A stretch of DNA of 43,449 nt, taken from assembly GCA_012839765.1 (NCBI GenBank), contig DUMW01000032.1:1-43449 (forward strand), written 5' to 3'. This stretch comes from Bacillota bacterium. GTDB taxonomy: Bacteria > Bacillota > Limnochordia > DUMW01. Positions 9,433 through 18,162 of this stretch are shown one piece after another (position 1 is the stretch's first letter; each line of letters opens with the position of its first letter). A program made the position numbers and the translations under genes. The notes beneath the pieces were generated by a model that was not told the origin of the DNA, did not search any database, and saw nothing but the letters and a program-made list of their open reading frames with translations.

Positions 9433-10761
9433 GTGGTGAAACAACACAGCAAGATCATCCTGCCGGTGCTTCTGGTGCTACTGTGGTTTACGGGCATTGC
9501 ATCCGCCGAGGTGGTCCATGTGGTGCCGGTGAAGGGCGAGGTGCAGATGGGGATGGCCCGGTTTGTGGAAAGGGCCATCAAGAACGCGGAAGCCAAGGGC
9601 GCGAGTTTGATCATATTGGAAATCGACAGTGTCGGCGGTCGGGTCGATGCGGCCTTAGCCATTAAGGATGCCATTGCCCATAGTCAGGTGCCGGTTTGCG
9701 CCTATGTGCGAAGCAGGGCCCTTTCGGCTGCAGCGTTGATCGCCCTTGCCACGGAACAGATCTGCATGCATCCGGGAAGTACCATTGGGGCCGCAGAGCC
9801 CAGTCCCAGTGATGAGAAAACCGTCAGCGCCCTGCGGGAGGAGTTTGTGGCTGTGGCAACCTTAAGGGGCCGGGATCCGTCGATTGCCGCGGCCATGGTG
9901 GATCGCAGAATTGCCATCGATGGTTTAGTCCGTTCCGGCGAGATTCTGACCCTAGATGCGGCCAAGGCTGTGGAACACGGGATCGCCGATTTTCAAACCA
10001 CAAACCGCGGGCAGGTTTTTGCGGCCCTGGGGGTGACCAATCCAACGGTGGTGGAGGTGGCCCCGAGACTAGCCGAGCGCCTGGCGGGGTTTGTTACTTC
10101 ACCTGTGATCAGCTCTATCCTTTTAACCGTGGGCTTTTTGGGTTTGATCGTGGAGATTGTAACCCCTGGATTTGGCGTGGCCGGTGTCCTTGGTCTTACG
10201 GCTTTGGGCTTGTTTTTCGGCGGCCATATGTTTGCGGGGCTAGCAGGTTTTGAAGTGATTATTCTCTTCATTGCCGGTATCGTTCTGTTGATCCTGGAAG
10301 CGTTCGTGATCCCTGGCTTTGGTGTGTCGGGGGTTCTTGGCTTGCTCTCCGTCTTTTTCAGTATCTTTCTGGCCTTTGCGGACCCGGAAGTGGCCCTTTA
10401 TTCCATCATTGGATCCCTGGTTGCCAGTGTGGTTCTGTTCCTGCTAGTGTTTCGGCAATTGAAGCGGGCTGGGAAATTGCGGCCCCTGATTCTAAGCACC
10501 GCCGCGGTTAGGGAGGAGGGATATATCACCAGTGAGCCTCGCCGAGATTTGTTGGGAAAAGTGGGGATTACCACTTCTGTGTTGCGTCCGGCTGGTACCA
10601 TGGAGATCGATGGGGAACGGCTAGACGTGGTTTCCGGTGGGGAGTTCATTGAGAAAGGGGTCCCCGTGGAGGTGTTCGAGGTTTTCGCCAACCGCATCGT
10701 GGTCCGGCGGGTGGCCAACTACCCAAAGCAAGAAGAGGTTGAACCGCAGAAGAAGGAGTAA
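9433..10761 (+). CDS. NfeD-type membrane serine protease (YqeZ-like)
   Basis: This is a long-form NfeD protein: a ClpP-like serine protease domain joined to membrane helices and a C-terminal NfeD OB domain. After a signal peptide (IILPVLLVLLWFTGIASA) come the protease segments IDSVGGRVDAAL, then RALSAAALIALA with the likely nucleophile Ser, and DEKTVSAL with the likely catalytic Lys, as in the Ser-Lys dyad of the archaeal homologue. Four to five hydrophobic helices follow (about residues 200-350), then the soluble NfeD domain. Start GTG 9433 has GAGGGG upstream; GTG 9436 is equally possible. Members usually pair with stomatin/flotillin proteins, and floA follows here, so a joint role in membrane microdomain maintenance is likely. 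Confidence 0.92.
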   Translation: MVKQHSKIILPVLLVLLWFTGIASAEVVHVVPVKGEVQMGMARFVERAIKNAEAKGASLIILEIDSVGGRVDAALAIKDAIAHSQVPVCAYVRSRALSAAALIALATEQICMHPGSTIGAAEPSPSDEKTVSALREEFVAVATLRGRDPSIAAAMVDRRIAIDGLVRSGEILTLDAAKAVEHGIADFQTTNRGQVFAALGVTNPTVVEVAPRLAERLAGFVTSPVISSILLTVGFLGLIVEIVTPGFGVAGVLGLTALGLFFGGHMFAGLAGFEVIILFIAGIVLLILEAFVIPGFGVSGVLGLLSVFFSIFLAFADPEVALYSIIGSLVASVVLFLLVFRQLKRAGKLRPLILSTAAVREEGYITSEPRRDLLGKVGITTSVLRPAGTMEIDGERLDVVSGGEFIEKGVPVEVFEVFANRIVVRRVANYPKQEEVEPQKKE

Positions 10762-10864
10762 GAATAAGGCTGTCCCGTCCCTTTGCTTGAGATGCTTTTT
10801 TCTTGGAATCGGGAGGAGTAGGTCGGGTTTTATCAAGGAACAAGGAGGTTGCCCCGTAGGCCAG

Positions 10865-11279
10865 ATGGGATTTCTTGATCTGGTCGTATTGATTGTACCG
10901 TTGGGTTTGCCTATTTCCATTTTCCCTTTGTTAGTTTTGTGGGAGACTGCTCGGCGTGCCGGGGTGAAGCTCAAGTTGTCCAGGCTTGTCGCGACGCACA
11001 TGCAGCGGGTTCCACCGCGGAAGATCCTGTTGCCGTTGATTATGGCGGCAAAGGCGGGGGTATCAGTGACTTAAATCGAACTGGAAGCCTCATCCTAATG
11101 GGGGAATGGGGAAGTGGTGGTTCGCGGGCTGATTGCTGCCCAGCATCGGTGTTTTCCTTTCCTTTATGGAGGCGTGTGCCATATACCTTGCGGGCCGTTC
11201 GGTCCTGGAAGAAGTACGGCAAAGGGCCGGGGTACAGGAAAAGAGTAATCTTGTTGCTGATATTCTTGGGCAAGGATAA
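10865..11279 (+). pseudogene. Decayed tandem copy of floA (5' part)
   Basis: This stretch is a broken paralogue of the intact floA downstream. From ATG 10865 it reads a hydrophobic N-terminus, then RVPPRKILLPLIMAAKAGVSVT, matching [22 protein letters not shown] of FloA. A TAA at 11072 interrupts it. Reading on in frame gives IELEASS, a second stop (TAA 11096), then VVVRGLIAAQHR, parallel to [10 protein letters not shown]. After a frameshift near 11150 the next frame gives LSFMEACAIYLAGRSVLEEVR, parallel to [21 protein letters not shown]. The frame ends at 11279 and the remaining two thirds of the gene are missing. This shows duplication followed by decay. The 100 bases upstream (10762-10864) hold no gene. 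Confidence 0.85.
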
Positions 11280-11328
11280 AATGGGGGTTAGGTAAGAGAA
11301 ATAAAGAGGTTGGCAAGGAGGTTCATCG

Positions 11329-12354
11329 ATGGGTTCCGAAGCGTATGTTTTCCTTATACCAGTTGGTTTGATTGTCGTGTTGTTGTTGGTGATTCTCAGC
11401 TTTGTGCCCTTGGGGCTATGGATTTCAGCCCTGGCGGCAGGGGTCAGAGTCAGCATTTTTACCCTCGTGGGTATGCGTCTGCGCCGGGTTCCGCCGGGGA
11501 AGATTATCATGCCTCTGGTTAAGGCCGTGAAGGCAGGTTTACCTGTGACCATTGATAAACTAGAGGCCCATTACCTGGCCGGAGGAAATGTGGACCAGGT
11601 GATTGATGCCCTCATCGCCGCCCACAGGGCCGATATTCCCCTGACCTTTGAGCGGGCTGCGGCCATTGACCTGGCGGGTCGACAGGTGCTAGAAGCGGTG
11701 AAGATGAGTGTAAACCCCAAGGTGATCGAAACCCCCGTGATTTCCGCGGTGGCTAAGGACGGGATTGAACTGAAGTGCAAGGCCAGGGTGACTGTACGGG
11801 CGAACATCGATCGTTTGGTGGGAGGAGCGGGAGAACCGACGATCATCGCCCGGGTGGGCGAAGGGATCGTGACCACCGTAGGTTCGTCAGCGGATCACAA
11901 AGCTGTTTTGGAAAATCCGGATCTGATCTCCAAAACGGTCCTGGAGAAGGGCCTTGATGCGGGTACCGCCTTCGAAATTCTGTCCATTGATATAGCCGAC
12001 GTGGATGTGGGTAGGAACATTGGTGCCCAGTTGCAGATTGACCAGGCGGAAGCGGACAAAAACATTGCCCAAGCCAAGGCTGCAGAGCGCAGATTTGCGG
12101 CTCAGGCTTTGGAACAGGAAATGTTGGCCCGGGTTCAGGAAATGAGGGCGCGGGTAGTGGAAGCCGAAGCTCAAGTGCCCTTGGCTATCTCTGAAGCTCT
12201 GAAATCTGGAAACCTGGGAGTTTTGGACTATTACGCGATGCGCAATATCGTGGCCGACACCCAAATGCGGGAAAGCTTGGCCCGAAGCGAGGAGCCGGAG
12301 TTTGGGGATGAACCCAAGCAGCAAAAGAAGACTCCGCCTAAGGAGCAGAAATAG
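11329..12354 (+). CDS. floA: Flotillin-like protein FloA
   Basis: FloA is a membrane-anchored scaffold that forms foci in functional membrane microdomains. The 341-residue product has an N-terminal hydrophobic segment (about 8-45), the conserved [19 protein letters not shown], the PHB/SPFH-like core, and an Ala/Glu/Gln-rich coiled-coil region (about 230-290, [20 protein letters not shown]). The C-terminal tail is charged and rich in lysine and glutamine. Start ATG 11329 has a perfect AGGAGG. It follows the NfeD-type protease and a decayed copy of itself, matching the yqeZ-floA order of Bacillus. Confidence 0.96.
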   Translation: MGSEAYVFLIPVGLIVVLLLVILSFVPLGLWISALAAGVRVSIFTLVGMRLRRVPPGKIIMPLVKAVKAGLPVTIDKLEAHYLAGGNVDQVIDALIAAHRADIPLTFERAAAIDLAGRQVLEAVKMSVNPKVIETPVISAVAKDGIELKCKARVTVRANIDRLVGGAGEPTIIARVGEGIVTTVGSSADHKAVLENPDLISKTVLEKGLDAGTAFEILSIDIADVDVGRNIGAQLQIDQAEADKNIAQAKAAERRFAAQALEQEMLARVQEMRARVVEAEAQVPLAISEALKSGNLGVLDYYAMRNIVADTQMRESLARSEEPEFGDEPKQQKKTPPKEQK

Positions 12355-12356
12355 GC

Positions 12357-12803
12357 ATGAGGTACGCGTTTTTTGCCTTCCTGTTGATCGCGGTTGTGAT
12401 TAACCTGCTTGAGCATCTGGCTGGGCAACGAAGGCCAAACAAGTCCGTTCCTCCACAGGCTCGGGGCCCCCAAAGACCACCGGAGGTGATTTTCCCTGCC
12501 CCGGAGCCGGCGGAAACTGTCTGGGCCCCTCCGGAAACGGTGATTGTCCCGTCGGTAGATGAACTGTCATCCGAAGAAGAGATGTCGTTTACGGTGGACG
12601 CGGCTTCATTTCAGGTCACGGAAGGGCCCGCTGAGTGTTCCGATGCCCAGCAATCCGATGAAGAGTGGTCGCTGGTGACGATGGTGTCCCCATCAAGCTT
12701 GCGACAAAAAAGGGTGAATTTGAGGCAGCTGCGCCAAGGGATCATCCTCAGCGAGATCCTGGGGCCACCTAGGGCCCTGCGGCCATGGCAGTTTAGGAAA
12801 TAG
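12357..12803 (+). CDS. Small membrane-anchored protein of unknown function
   Basis: I do not recognise the family with certainty. The 148-residue product starts with a membrane helix (about 2-20), continues with a proline- and glutamate-rich, probably disordered middle, and ends in a basic tail containing LRQGIILSEILGPPRALRPW. From memory, this C-terminal pattern recurs in short clostridial proteins, and it is the most conserved-looking part. The gene starts two bases after the floA stop and ends just before a terminator, so it is probably co-transcribed with floA and the NfeD-type protease. A YqfB-like position is filled, but I see no sequence basis for that name. Confidence 0.7.
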   Translation: MRYAFFAFLLIAVVINLLEHLAGQRRPNKSVPPQARGPQRPPEVIFPAPEPAETVWAPPETVIVPSVDELSSEEEMSFTVDAASFQVTEGPAECSDAQQSDEEWSLVTMVSPSSLRQKRVNLRQLRQGIILSEILGPPRALRPWQFRK

Positions 12804-12810
12804 ATAGGGA

Positions 12811-12845
12811 AAGAGCCCCGCATGGATGCGGGGCTCTTGTTCTAA
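12811..12845 (+). terminator. Rho-independent terminator after the floA operon
   Basis: AAGAGCCCCGCAT (12811-12823) pairs perfectly with ATGCGGGGCTCTT (12826-12838) across two bases, so the top pairs must open to form a loop. The following TGTTCT is only moderately T-rich. It separates the floA operon from yqfC. Confidence 0.85.
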
Positions 12846-12906
12846 AGCGGGGGGATCGGACATATAAAATATCTAGAATGCTGCCGGAGGAAAGGGGGGC
12901 TTTCCC

Positions 12907-13215
12907 CTGGTCAGACAAGGATATCTCAATTTCCTAAAACGTCTAATCCGCGCCTTCGAATTGCCCGAAGATGTGGTTTTGGATTTGCCCCGGCTGACCA
13001 TGATCGGTCAATACCAACTGTATATTGGCAACCATCGGGGAATTTTAGAATTTACCCAGTCAAAAATGAAAATTCAAAGCACACATGGACCCATCCTGGT
13101 GTTGGGGGAAAAACTCAGGATCATCAGCATCACCAGCCACGAGCTTTTGATCGCTGGCCTCATTGGACAAGTGATCCTGGAGGGTACGCAGTCGAACCGG
13201 GGAGGGACTGACTAG
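12907..13215 (+). CDS. yqfC: Sporulation protein YqfC, probable non-standard start
   Basis: YqfC is a small conserved protein of endospore formers, in Bacillus expressed in the mother cell. The core ELPEDVVLDLPRLTMIGQYQ, followed by LYIGNHRGILEF, is diagnostic. TTG 12961 would begin in the middle of this conserved block and has no SD. The frame is open upstream to 12877 and codes for a plausible family N-terminus (RQGYLNFLKRLIRAFELPED). The only codon there near an SD (AAAGGGGGG, 12891-12899) is CTG 12907, so I extend to it and give 102 residues. The start remains uncertain. It is the first gene of yqfC-yqfD-phoH-pgpH-ybeY-dgkA. A TATAAAAT-like box lies at 12863-12870, but I cannot assign a sigma factor. 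Confidence 0.85.
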   Translation: MVRQGYLNFLKRLIRAFELPEDVVLDLPRLTMIGQYQLYIGNHRGILEFTQSKMKIQSTHGPILVLGEKLRIISITSHELLIAGLIGQVILEGTQSNRGGTD

Positions 13216-13218
13216 GGG

Positions 13219-14424
13219 ATGCGCTGGTTATGGCTTTACATATGTGGGTATGTTATAATAACCCTAAAGGGCACAGACTTAGAGGCGGTCCTTACTGCCG
13301 CTAGTCTTGACGGTGTGGAATTCGGCCAAGTGCGGCGGATTCTCCCGGATACGATCTGTTGTCGGGTTTCGGTGGCAGATTGGCGAAGACTTAGGGATTA
13401 CATCCCCAAAGGACGGGTGCGTTGCACAGTACTGAAGAAGGTCGGCGTGCCCTTTTTGTTACAACGGATGGCTAGACGCAAGGTATTGGTCACGGGAGGA
13501 GTCCTGTTTTTATTTTTAGTCTACCTGTTATCTTCCTACGTCTGGTTCATCAAAGTGGTGGGATACGAAAGAATTGCCCCGGAGGAAATCCTTGCCATTG
13601 TAGGTCGGGCGGGATTGGTTCGGGGTGTGCGCAAGAGCGAGCTAGAACCCGATGACATCGAGAAGCGGCTGTTGCAAGAACTGCCCGGTTTGGCCTGGGC
13701 CAGTCTATCGGTTCGGGGAACCCTAGTGACCATTGAAGTGGCCGAGAAGACGGTGGTGGACAGTCACCTCCAGGAAAGTGGCGACCTGGTGGCCAGTGAT
13801 CCGGGGATCGTGCTGGATGTGATCCCTATTCGAGGTACGCCCCGGGTTTCCAGTGGCGAGACGGTGGTACGGGGACAGGTTTTGATCAGCGGAGAGCTGG
13901 CTTCTTACGATCCGCAGTATCAGGAGCTAGTACGAGCCGGCCAAAGGCCCTATTTGCGGGCCGACGGAATCGTCACCGCGTTGGTGTGGTATGAAGAGCG
14001 GGGGCGTACTCCTATGGTGCTTGAGGTCAGGGAGCTTACGGGCAACCGGGAACGTTCTTCGCAACTGTTGGTGGGGCCCTATGCCCTAGGCCGCTTTCGC
14101 ACCTCCTTTACGGAGTACGATGTGGAGACCGACCGTCGATACTGGGAAATTTGGGGATGGCGGCTGCCGGTTGGACGGCAGGAGCAGGTTTTTCATGAGG
14201 TAGAGATAGCACGGTATACACTAGATCATGAAGAGGCCAAGCGGCTGGCCAAAGAGCAGGCCCTAGCAGCATTGCAGGAGCGTATTCCCGGGGTCGAGGA
14301 TGGAGAGATCCTCTCGGTCACCTACGCGCTGGTGACCGAAGGGGGAGTGGAATACATGGAGGCCAACGTCCTGGTGGAAATGCGCAAGAACATTGCGGAA
14401 TTCGTTGCCAACACAGACGATTAA
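13219..14424 (+). CDS. yqfD: Sporulation protein YqfD
   Basis: YqfD is a membrane protein restricted to endospore formers and always paired with YqfC. In Bacillus it belongs to the sigma-E regulon; its biochemical role is not settled. The 401-residue product has a cytoplasmic N-terminal part, one strong membrane helix (about 93-112, VLVTGGVLFLFLVYLLSSYV), and a large extracytoplasmic domain with the family pattern GLVRGVRKSELEPDDIEKRL followed by LPGLAWASLSVRGTLVTIEV. ATG 13219 is four bases after the yqfC stop and has GGGGAGGG upstream. Confidence 0.94.
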   Translation: MRWLWLYICGYVIITLKGTDLEAVLTAASLDGVEFGQVRRILPDTICCRVSVADWRRLRDYIPKGRVRCTVLKKVGVPFLLQRMARRKVLVTGGVLFLFLVYLLSSYVWFIKVVGYERIAPEEILAIVGRAGLVRGVRKSELEPDDIEKRLLQELPGLAWASLSVRGTLVTIEVAEKTVVDSHLQESGDLVASDPGIVLDVIPIRGTPRVSSGETVVRGQVLISGELASYDPQYQELVRAGQRPYLRADGIVTALVWYEERGRTPMVLEVRELTGNRERSSQLLVGPYALGRFRTSFTEYDVETDRRYWEIWGWRLPVGRQEQVFHEVEIARYTLDHEEAKRLAKEQALAALQERIPGVEDGEILSVTYALVTEGGVEYMEANVLVEMRKNIAEFVANTDD

Positions 14425-14452
14425 TCTTCGGCGAGGGGGTAACAGAGCAATA

Positions 14453-15442
14453 TTGGAAAGTGGAGTGCAGCGGAGTCTTTTGATTGAAGATAACGCCGCG
14501 ATGGTTTCCCTTTGTGGCGTTGGTGATGAGCATATACAGATGTTGGAGCAGGAACTGGGCGTGAAGATCGTGGCCCGGGGGAATGAGTTCAAAATCACGG
14601 GGGCTCAGGAGCAGGTGGACAAGGCGGAACAGGCCCTGGAGGAGCTTGCCCAGATCGCCAAAAACTGGGGCGGGATTACCACCCAGCAGGTCCGTTATAC
14701 GTTGGATTTGGCCAAGAAGGGTGAAGCCAGCCAGCTACACGAAATGTCCAAGCTGGTCATTGAGGTGACCGCCCGGGGCAAACAGATCGTGCCCAAGACT
14801 AAAGGTCAATTGCGCTACGTGCAAGCCATTCAAGAAAACGGGGTCGTCTTTGCCATTGGACCCGCGGGAACGGGGAAGACCTATTTGGCCGTGGCCATGG
14901 CGGTGGCGGCTTTGAAGAGCAAAGGGGTCAGCCGTCTCATTTTGACGCGGCCAGCGGTGGAGGCCGGAGAAAGCCTCGGTTTTTTGCCGGGAGATTTGGT
15001 GACGAAGGTGGATCCTTATCTGCGTCCACTGTACGATGCACTTTTTGATATCCTTGGTCAAGAGGCTTACCGGCGGTATATGGAGCGGGGCATGATCGAA
15101 GTGGCACCCCTGGCCTACATGCGGGGCAGGACCTTGGACGATGCTTTCATCATCCTTGATGAGGCCCAAAATACTACCCCGGATCAGATGAAGATGTTCC
15201 TGACCAGGTTGGGCTTTGGTTCCCAGGCGGTGATCACCGGGGACATCACCCAGATCGACCTGCCCAAGGGGAAACGTTCTGGTTTGGTTGAGATCCAAAA
15301 GGTCCTCAAAGGGATCGAAGGGATCGCTTTTGTATATTTAGAGAAACGGGATGTTGTGCGCCATCAATTGGTGCAACGGATCATTCAAGCCTACGAAGAC
15401 TACGAGAAAAACCAGAGCGCCGACGAGGAGACGGAGCCTTAG
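14453..15442 (+). CDS. phoH: PhoH-family ATPase (PhoH-like, phosphate-starvation-type)
   Basis: PhoH proteins are cytosolic P-loop ATPases linked to RNA metabolism; in Firmicutes they sit next to ybeY as here. The 329-residue product has an N-terminal KH-like region (LEQELGVKIVARGNEFKITG), Walker A GPAGTGKTYLAVAMA near 136, and Walker B AFIILDEAQNTTPDQMKMFL near 231, with the sensor region TRLGFGSQAVITGDITQIDLP after it. I chose TTG 14453; the reading frame extends upstream into yqfD and no start has an ideal SD (GAGGGGG lies 13 bases upstream). Confidence 0.92.
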   Translation: MESGVQRSLLIEDNAAMVSLCGVGDEHIQMLEQELGVKIVARGNEFKITGAQEQVDKAEQALEELAQIAKNWGGITTQQVRYTLDLAKKGEASQLHEMSKLVIEVTARGKQIVPKTKGQLRYVQAIQENGVVFAIGPAGTGKTYLAVAMAVAALKSKGVSRLILTRPAVEAGESLGFLPGDLVTKVDPYLRPLYDALFDILGQEAYRRYMERGMIEVAPLAYMRGRTLDDAFIILDEAQNTTPDQMKMFLTRLGFGSQAVITGDITQIDLPKGKRSGLVEIQKVLKGIEGIAFVYLEKRDVVRHQLVQRIIQAYEDYEKNQSADEETEP

Positions 15443-15469
15443 GTTGCTTTGGATCAGAGGTGTTAATCG

Positions 15470-17671
15470 TTGAACCCCCGTAAAAAGCAGAAACAAAAAA
15501 AACAGGCCAAGTTCAAGTTGGCCCTGGATAACGGCCAGATTTATCAGTGGTTGATCGGTCTGGCCACCTTTGTTTTAATTTCAGTCATTGTGTTAATTGA
15601 TATGGTGCCCAAGTTAGACCTGACGGTGGGCTCGGTGGCTCCCGAGACTATTTACGCCCCCCGGACTATCCGGAATAACTACGCCACGAGCCTCCTGGAA
15701 AGGCAGGCCGCGGAGGAAGCGGCCCGGCAGGCTAGCCAGGATCCTAATAACTACGATATTAACACCGTGGTGGGGTTGGAGGCCACGGAGGATATCCTGG
15801 CCCTGCTTGAGCTGGTGAAGGACAAGCGACAAAGCTTGGGTTTGTGGACGGTGGAGACGGAAGAGACCGGGGAAGGTACCGAAGAAGCGATCCCGGAGAC
15901 TGTGCCCCAACTACCCACCGGGGCCGATGTGGATGAAGTGCAAAACAAGGCCTTGGAGCAGTTGGGTCTTCGGCTGACCGACCGGCTTACGGAAGTGTTG
16001 CTACTGTTGCCTGCCCAGACTTTGAGCGAGGGGATGACAGGGCTGGCCCAGATCGTGGGTGACTTTCTCCAAAGGGAACGGATTAGCGAAGCGGATGTGC
16101 CGGCTAAACGGAACCAACTGGTGGCATTGATTCTAGATAGCTCCCTGCCGGAGGAGTTCATCCCCGAAGCCCAGGAGATCGCGGCGAACCTGGTGCAGCC
16201 CAACCTAGTCCTCAACCTGGAAAAGGTGAAGGCAGCGGAACGGGAGGCCATCAGTAGGGTGGAACCGGTGATGGTGCCCCAGGACTCCCGGATCGTGGGT
16301 AAGGGTGAAGTGGTGAATGAAGAGCAGATCCAGATCCTAAACGATTTGGGGATGTTGAAGACCAGCAGTGTCTATCCCATTATGTTCGGGGCCCTAATTG
16401 TGCTCACCCTGATCTTTTGCGGTCTTTTTGTGTACCTGTATCAATATGAGCGCACTATTCTCAAGGAAATTCGGCAATTGGGTCTGTTGTGTCTGGTGAG
16501 CGTGTTGGTGGTCTTTCTTAGCAAGTTGATGAGTGTGTTGTCCTGGCCCTACGCGGCGTACCTGGCACCGGTGGCCATGGGTACAATGCTGTTGGCCATC
16601 TTGCTGGATTCGCGGCTTGCGGCCATCTGTGCCGTGGCCTACGCTATTATTGTAGGTTTGATCTCGGGCTTAGATTTCCGATATGCCATCGGAGCGGTGG
16701 TCAGTGGCCTCACGGGGGTATACAGTGTTTCCAAGGCCAGTCAGCGCTCAGATATCACCCGCGCTGGCTTCGTGGTGGGAGTGGTGCTCTTCCTCACCAT
16801 TGTGGGGATTGGGCTTGTGCAAACCGACGGGGAGCTTTTGAAGCATTCCTGGGTAGGATTGGTGAACGGTCTGTTGTGCGGCGTTTTAGCTATCGGGTCC
16901 CTTCCCTACCTGGAGACCCTCTTTGATGTTACTTCCTCCATTAAGCTGCTGGAGCTGTCCAATCCTAATCAGCCGCTATTGCGGCGGCTTTTGGTGGAGG
17001 CGCCGGGAACCTACCACCACAGTGTCATCGTGGGGAATTTAGCGGAATCGGCCGCCGATGCCATTGGTTGTGATTCCATCCTGGCCCGGGTGGGTGCCCA
17101 CTACCATGATATCGGTAAGCTGAAACGCCCCTATTTCTTCGGGGAGAACCAGTTCATTCCGGAAAACCCCCATGACAAGATTGCCCCCAGCCTCAGTACG
17201 TTGATTATTATCTCCCATACCAAGGACGGGGTGGAGTTAGGGAAGCAATATAAGTTGCCCCAGATGATCATTGATTTTACCCAGCAACATCACGGAACAG
17301 ATCTGGTCCGGTATTTCTATCACAAGGCCCTGGAGCAGAGCAGGGATGGAGAGGTGGACGAGGGCGATTACCGCTATCCCGGACCCAAGCCCCAGACTAA
17401 GGAAATCGCCATTGTGATGCTGGCGGATTCGGTGGAGGCGGCGATTCGGTCCTTGTCTAAGCCTACCGCCGGCCGGATCGATGGCTTGATTCGAAAGATC
17501 ATCAAGGATAAACTGGATGCGGGGCAGTTGGATGAATGCGATCTTACCCTGCGAGATTTGAATACCATCGCGCAGGCCTTCAGTCGGGTGCTCTCAGGGA
17601 TCTACCATAGCCGGGTCCAGTATCCCGAGACCGTGATGGAGGAACTGCAACAGAAGAAGGCGAAAAGCTAA
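15470..17671 (+). CDS. pgpH: Cyclic-di-AMP phosphodiesterase PgpH (7TM-HD)
   Basis: PgpH degrades c-di-AMP to pApA with its cytoplasmic HD domain. The 733-residue product follows the family order: basic N-terminus, first membrane helix (about 28-46), a long extracytoplasmic 7TMR-HD domain, six or so further helices (about 300-480), then the HD domain with YHHSVIVGNLAESAADAIG near 513, HYHDIGKLKRP near 543 and IIISHTKDGVELGK after it. The signature His and Asp residues are present. Start TTG 15470 has AGAGGTG seven bases upstream. It lies between phoH and ybeY, as in Bacillus (yqfF). Confidence 0.95.
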   Translation: MNPRKKQKQKKQAKFKLALDNGQIYQWLIGLATFVLISVIVLIDMVPKLDLTVGSVAPETIYAPRTIRNNYATSLLERQAAEEAARQASQDPNNYDINTVVGLEATEDILALLELVKDKRQSLGLWTVETEETGEGTEEAIPETVPQLPTGADVDEVQNKALEQLGLRLTDRLTEVLLLLPAQTLSEGMTGLAQIVGDFLQRERISEADVPAKRNQLVALILDSSLPEEFIPEAQEIAANLVQPNLVLNLEKVKAAEREAISRVEPVMVPQDSRIVGKGEVVNEEQIQILNDLGMLKTSSVYPIMFGALIVLTLIFCGLFVYLYQYERTILKEIRQLGLLCLVSVLVVFLSKLMSVLSWPYAAYLAPVAMGTMLLAILLDSRLAAICAVAYAIIVGLISGLDFRYAIGAVVSGLTGVYSVSKASQRSDITRAGFVVGVVLFLTIVGIGLVQTDGELLKHSWVGLVNGLLCGVLAIGSLPYLETLFDVTSSIKLLELSNPNQPLLRRLLVEAPGTYHHSVIVGNLAESAADAIGCDSILARVGAHYHDIGKLKRPYFFGENQFIPENPHDKIAPSLSTLIIISHTKDGVELGKQYKLPQMIIDFTQQHHGTDLVRYFYHKALEQSRDGEVDEGDYRYPGPKPQTKEIAIVMLADSVEAAIRSLSKPTAGRIDGLIRKIIKDKLDAGQLDECDLTLRDLNTIAQAFSRVLSGIYHSRVQYPETVMEELQQKKAKS

Positions 17672-18162
17672 TGGTGAACGTGATTATCCTTGAAAACCTG
17701 GATCAAAGGACTCTGGACGAAGACACCAGGCAGAAAATTACCGCGGTGGCCCAGACGGCCTTCCGGCTTTGTGACATCACAGCCGGTGAAGTCACGATCC
17801 TTTTCGTGGAAGCGGAGGAAGGGGCCTTGCTCAATAGGAATTATCGGGGCAAGGAAGGGCCCACCGACGTCTTGTCTTTCCCTGTGGACCCCGCAGAGGT
17901 CACCTTTTTGGATCCCGAAGAACGTCCCCTGGGGGATATTGTCATCTGCTATCCCCGGGCGCTGGAGCAGGCCCAAGAGTACGGCCATTCGATTCTCAGG
18001 GAGTTGTGCTTCCTTACCGTCCATGGCTGCCTGCATCTGGCCGGTTATGACCATCAGGACGAGATGGAAAGGCGCCGGATGCGGGCCATGGAGGAGACCG
18101 TCCTTAAGGAATTGGGCCTGGAACGCAGGTGGGATGCAGATGAGGAGATACCGGCACCGTAG
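17671..18162 (+). CDS. ybeY: Endoribonuclease / rRNA maturation factor YbeY
   Basis: YbeY is a zinc-dependent endoribonuclease needed for 16S rRNA 3'-end maturation and ribosome quality control. The three-histidine zinc motif HGCLHLAGYDH lies near 117-127, preceded by the conserved KEGPTDVLSFP (about 67-77). The product is 163 residues with a slightly extended acidic C-terminus. The ATG overlaps the pgpH stop by one base (TAATG), indicating translational coupling. Confidence 0.97.
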   Translation: MVNVIILENLDQRTLDEDTRQKITAVAQTAFRLCDITAGEVTILFVEAEEGALLNRNYRGKEGPTDVLSFPVDPAEVTFLDPEERPLGDIVICYPRALEQAQEYGHSILRELCFLTVHGCLHLAGYDHQDEMERRRMRAMEETVLKELGLERRWDADEEIPAP

